Assembly (NCBI RefSeq): GCF_014138285.1
Contig: NZ_JACGXN010000001.1
Coordinates: 186,001-250,000 of the forward strand
Direction: 5' to 3'
Source of the DNA: Phyllobacterium myrsinacearum
GTDB taxonomy: Bacteria; Pseudomonadota; Alphaproteobacteria; Rhizobiales; Rhizobiaceae
DNA length: 64,000 nt
The position numbers and the translations under genes were made by a program. The notes under the pieces were generated by a model. That model saw nothing but the letters and a program-made list of their open reading frames with translations. It had not been told where the DNA came from and ran no database searches. How positions within the stretch are numbered: the first letter of the stretch is position 1; every line of letters starts with the position of its first letter. Below are positions 63,817 to 64,000 of this stretch, piece after piece.

Positions 63817-64000
63817 TCAATCGCGCAAAACTGCCTCGATCTTGTCGAGTGCTTCGGCTTTGCCAATTCCGGTCAGGAAGGCCAGCGTTGTGATCACCGG
63901 CTTGCCCAGATCTTTCGGCAACTGGGTTGTGGAGACGACCAGATCGACATCATCGATCTGGCTAGCCACCTCGGTTGCCTTGCACTGGCGTGAATTGAAC
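63817..64000 (-). CDS. PTS sugar transporter subunit IIB, galactitol type, 5' end missing
   Basis: The last 60 codons of a gene entering from the right edge. The translation (QCKATEVASQI, VDLVVSTTQLPKDLGKPVI, GIGKAEALDKIEAVL) aligns with the C-terminal half of E. coli GatB, including VQC, TT and SGVG-ALxxKI positions. The phosphocysteine region would be outside the window. It suggests a galactitol/polyol-type PTS locus beyond the edge, with a terminator after this gene. Confidence 0.8.
   Translation of the reverse strand, partial: FNSRQCKATEVASQIDDVDLVVSTTQLPKDLGKPVITTLAFLTGIGKAEALDKIEAVLRD

Noticed and set aside
1..64000. tRNA, rRNA or CRISPR arrays
   Set aside because: I looked for tRNA arm patterns, rRNA signatures and regularly spaced direct repeats and found none. 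The dispersed repeats are palindromic and irregularly spaced.

Overview
The window looks like chromosomal core DNA of an alphaproteobacterium of the order Hyphomicrobiales, most like the Brucella/Ochrobactrum-Phyllobacterium group. This is inferred from the gene order (pdxA-rsmA; gmk-yicC-mltG-fabF-acpP-fabG-fabD; rpsF-rpsR-DUF2232-rplI; dnaB-alr-radA-cvpA-purF), from the alphaproteobacterial NAD regulator type (NadQ-like), and from families of short palindromic intergenic repeats of the kind found in rhizobial and brucella genomes. No rRNA, tRNA, CRISPR array, prophage or insertion sequence was recognised.

Layout. 1-1.6 kb: 3' part of pdxA overlapping rsmA. 1.66-4.8 kb: a small accessory block with a RibD/DHFR-like reductase and a TetR regulator divergent from an FAD monooxygenase, with paired operator-like palindromes between the last two. 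4.8-11.3 kb: a leftward run of fatty-acid genes (fabD, fabG, acpP, fabF), then mltG, yicC and gmk. 11.3-12.3 kb: about 940 bases without a credible gene but full of inverted repeats. 12.3-16.1 kb: rpsF, rpsR, a DUF2232 membrane protein, rplI and a cyclopropane fatty acid synthase. 16.5-23.6 kb: dnaB, alr, radA, cvpA, purF and an SDR. 23.6-27.6 kb: a membrane-bound AraC-type regulator divergent from three secreted proteins, two of them related hydrolases. 27.7-31.9 kb: pssA and psd (phosphatidylethanolamine synthesis), then an ArsR regulator with an Atm1-type ABC exporter. 32-41 kb: LysM protein, LOG protein, CorA-like and RarD-like transporters, citramalate synthase, GFA and DUF559 proteins, cysS. 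41.5-49 kb: LysE, SOS peptidase, NUDIX, small secreted and unknown proteins, an AraC regulator, and an ECF41-type sigma factor module. 49-55 kb: PhzF, a dihydroorotase-type protein, and a tight rightward run ygfZ-HD hydrolase-tyrosine phosphatase-nadQ-cupin, then a solo HigA. 55.3-60.6 kb: the leftward run nadA-nadB-nadC-panC-panB. 60.9-64 kb: a small lipoprotein, an MFS transporter, a secreted GH5 hydrolase and the 3' end of a galactitol-type PTS IIB gene.

The most informative observations are regulatory. (1) A carboxymuconolactone decarboxylase/ECF41 sigma pair is preceded by a perfect match, as I recall it, to the ECF41 promoter motif (TGTCACA, 16 bases, CGTC). (2) De novo NAD genes and pantothenate genes form one run with a 19-base near-palindrome upstream of nadA. 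A NadQ-like regulator lies only about 5 kb away in a separate five-gene run. (3) A TetR/monooxygenase pair has two related 13-base sites in its shared promoter. (4) Several palindromic repeat families are spread over the intergenic spaces, and one copy appears to supply the last codons and stop of pssA. I found no clear candidate for an entirely new multi-gene system. The structured intergenic stretches at 11.5-11.8 kb and 29.5-29.6 kb are the least explained parts of the window.
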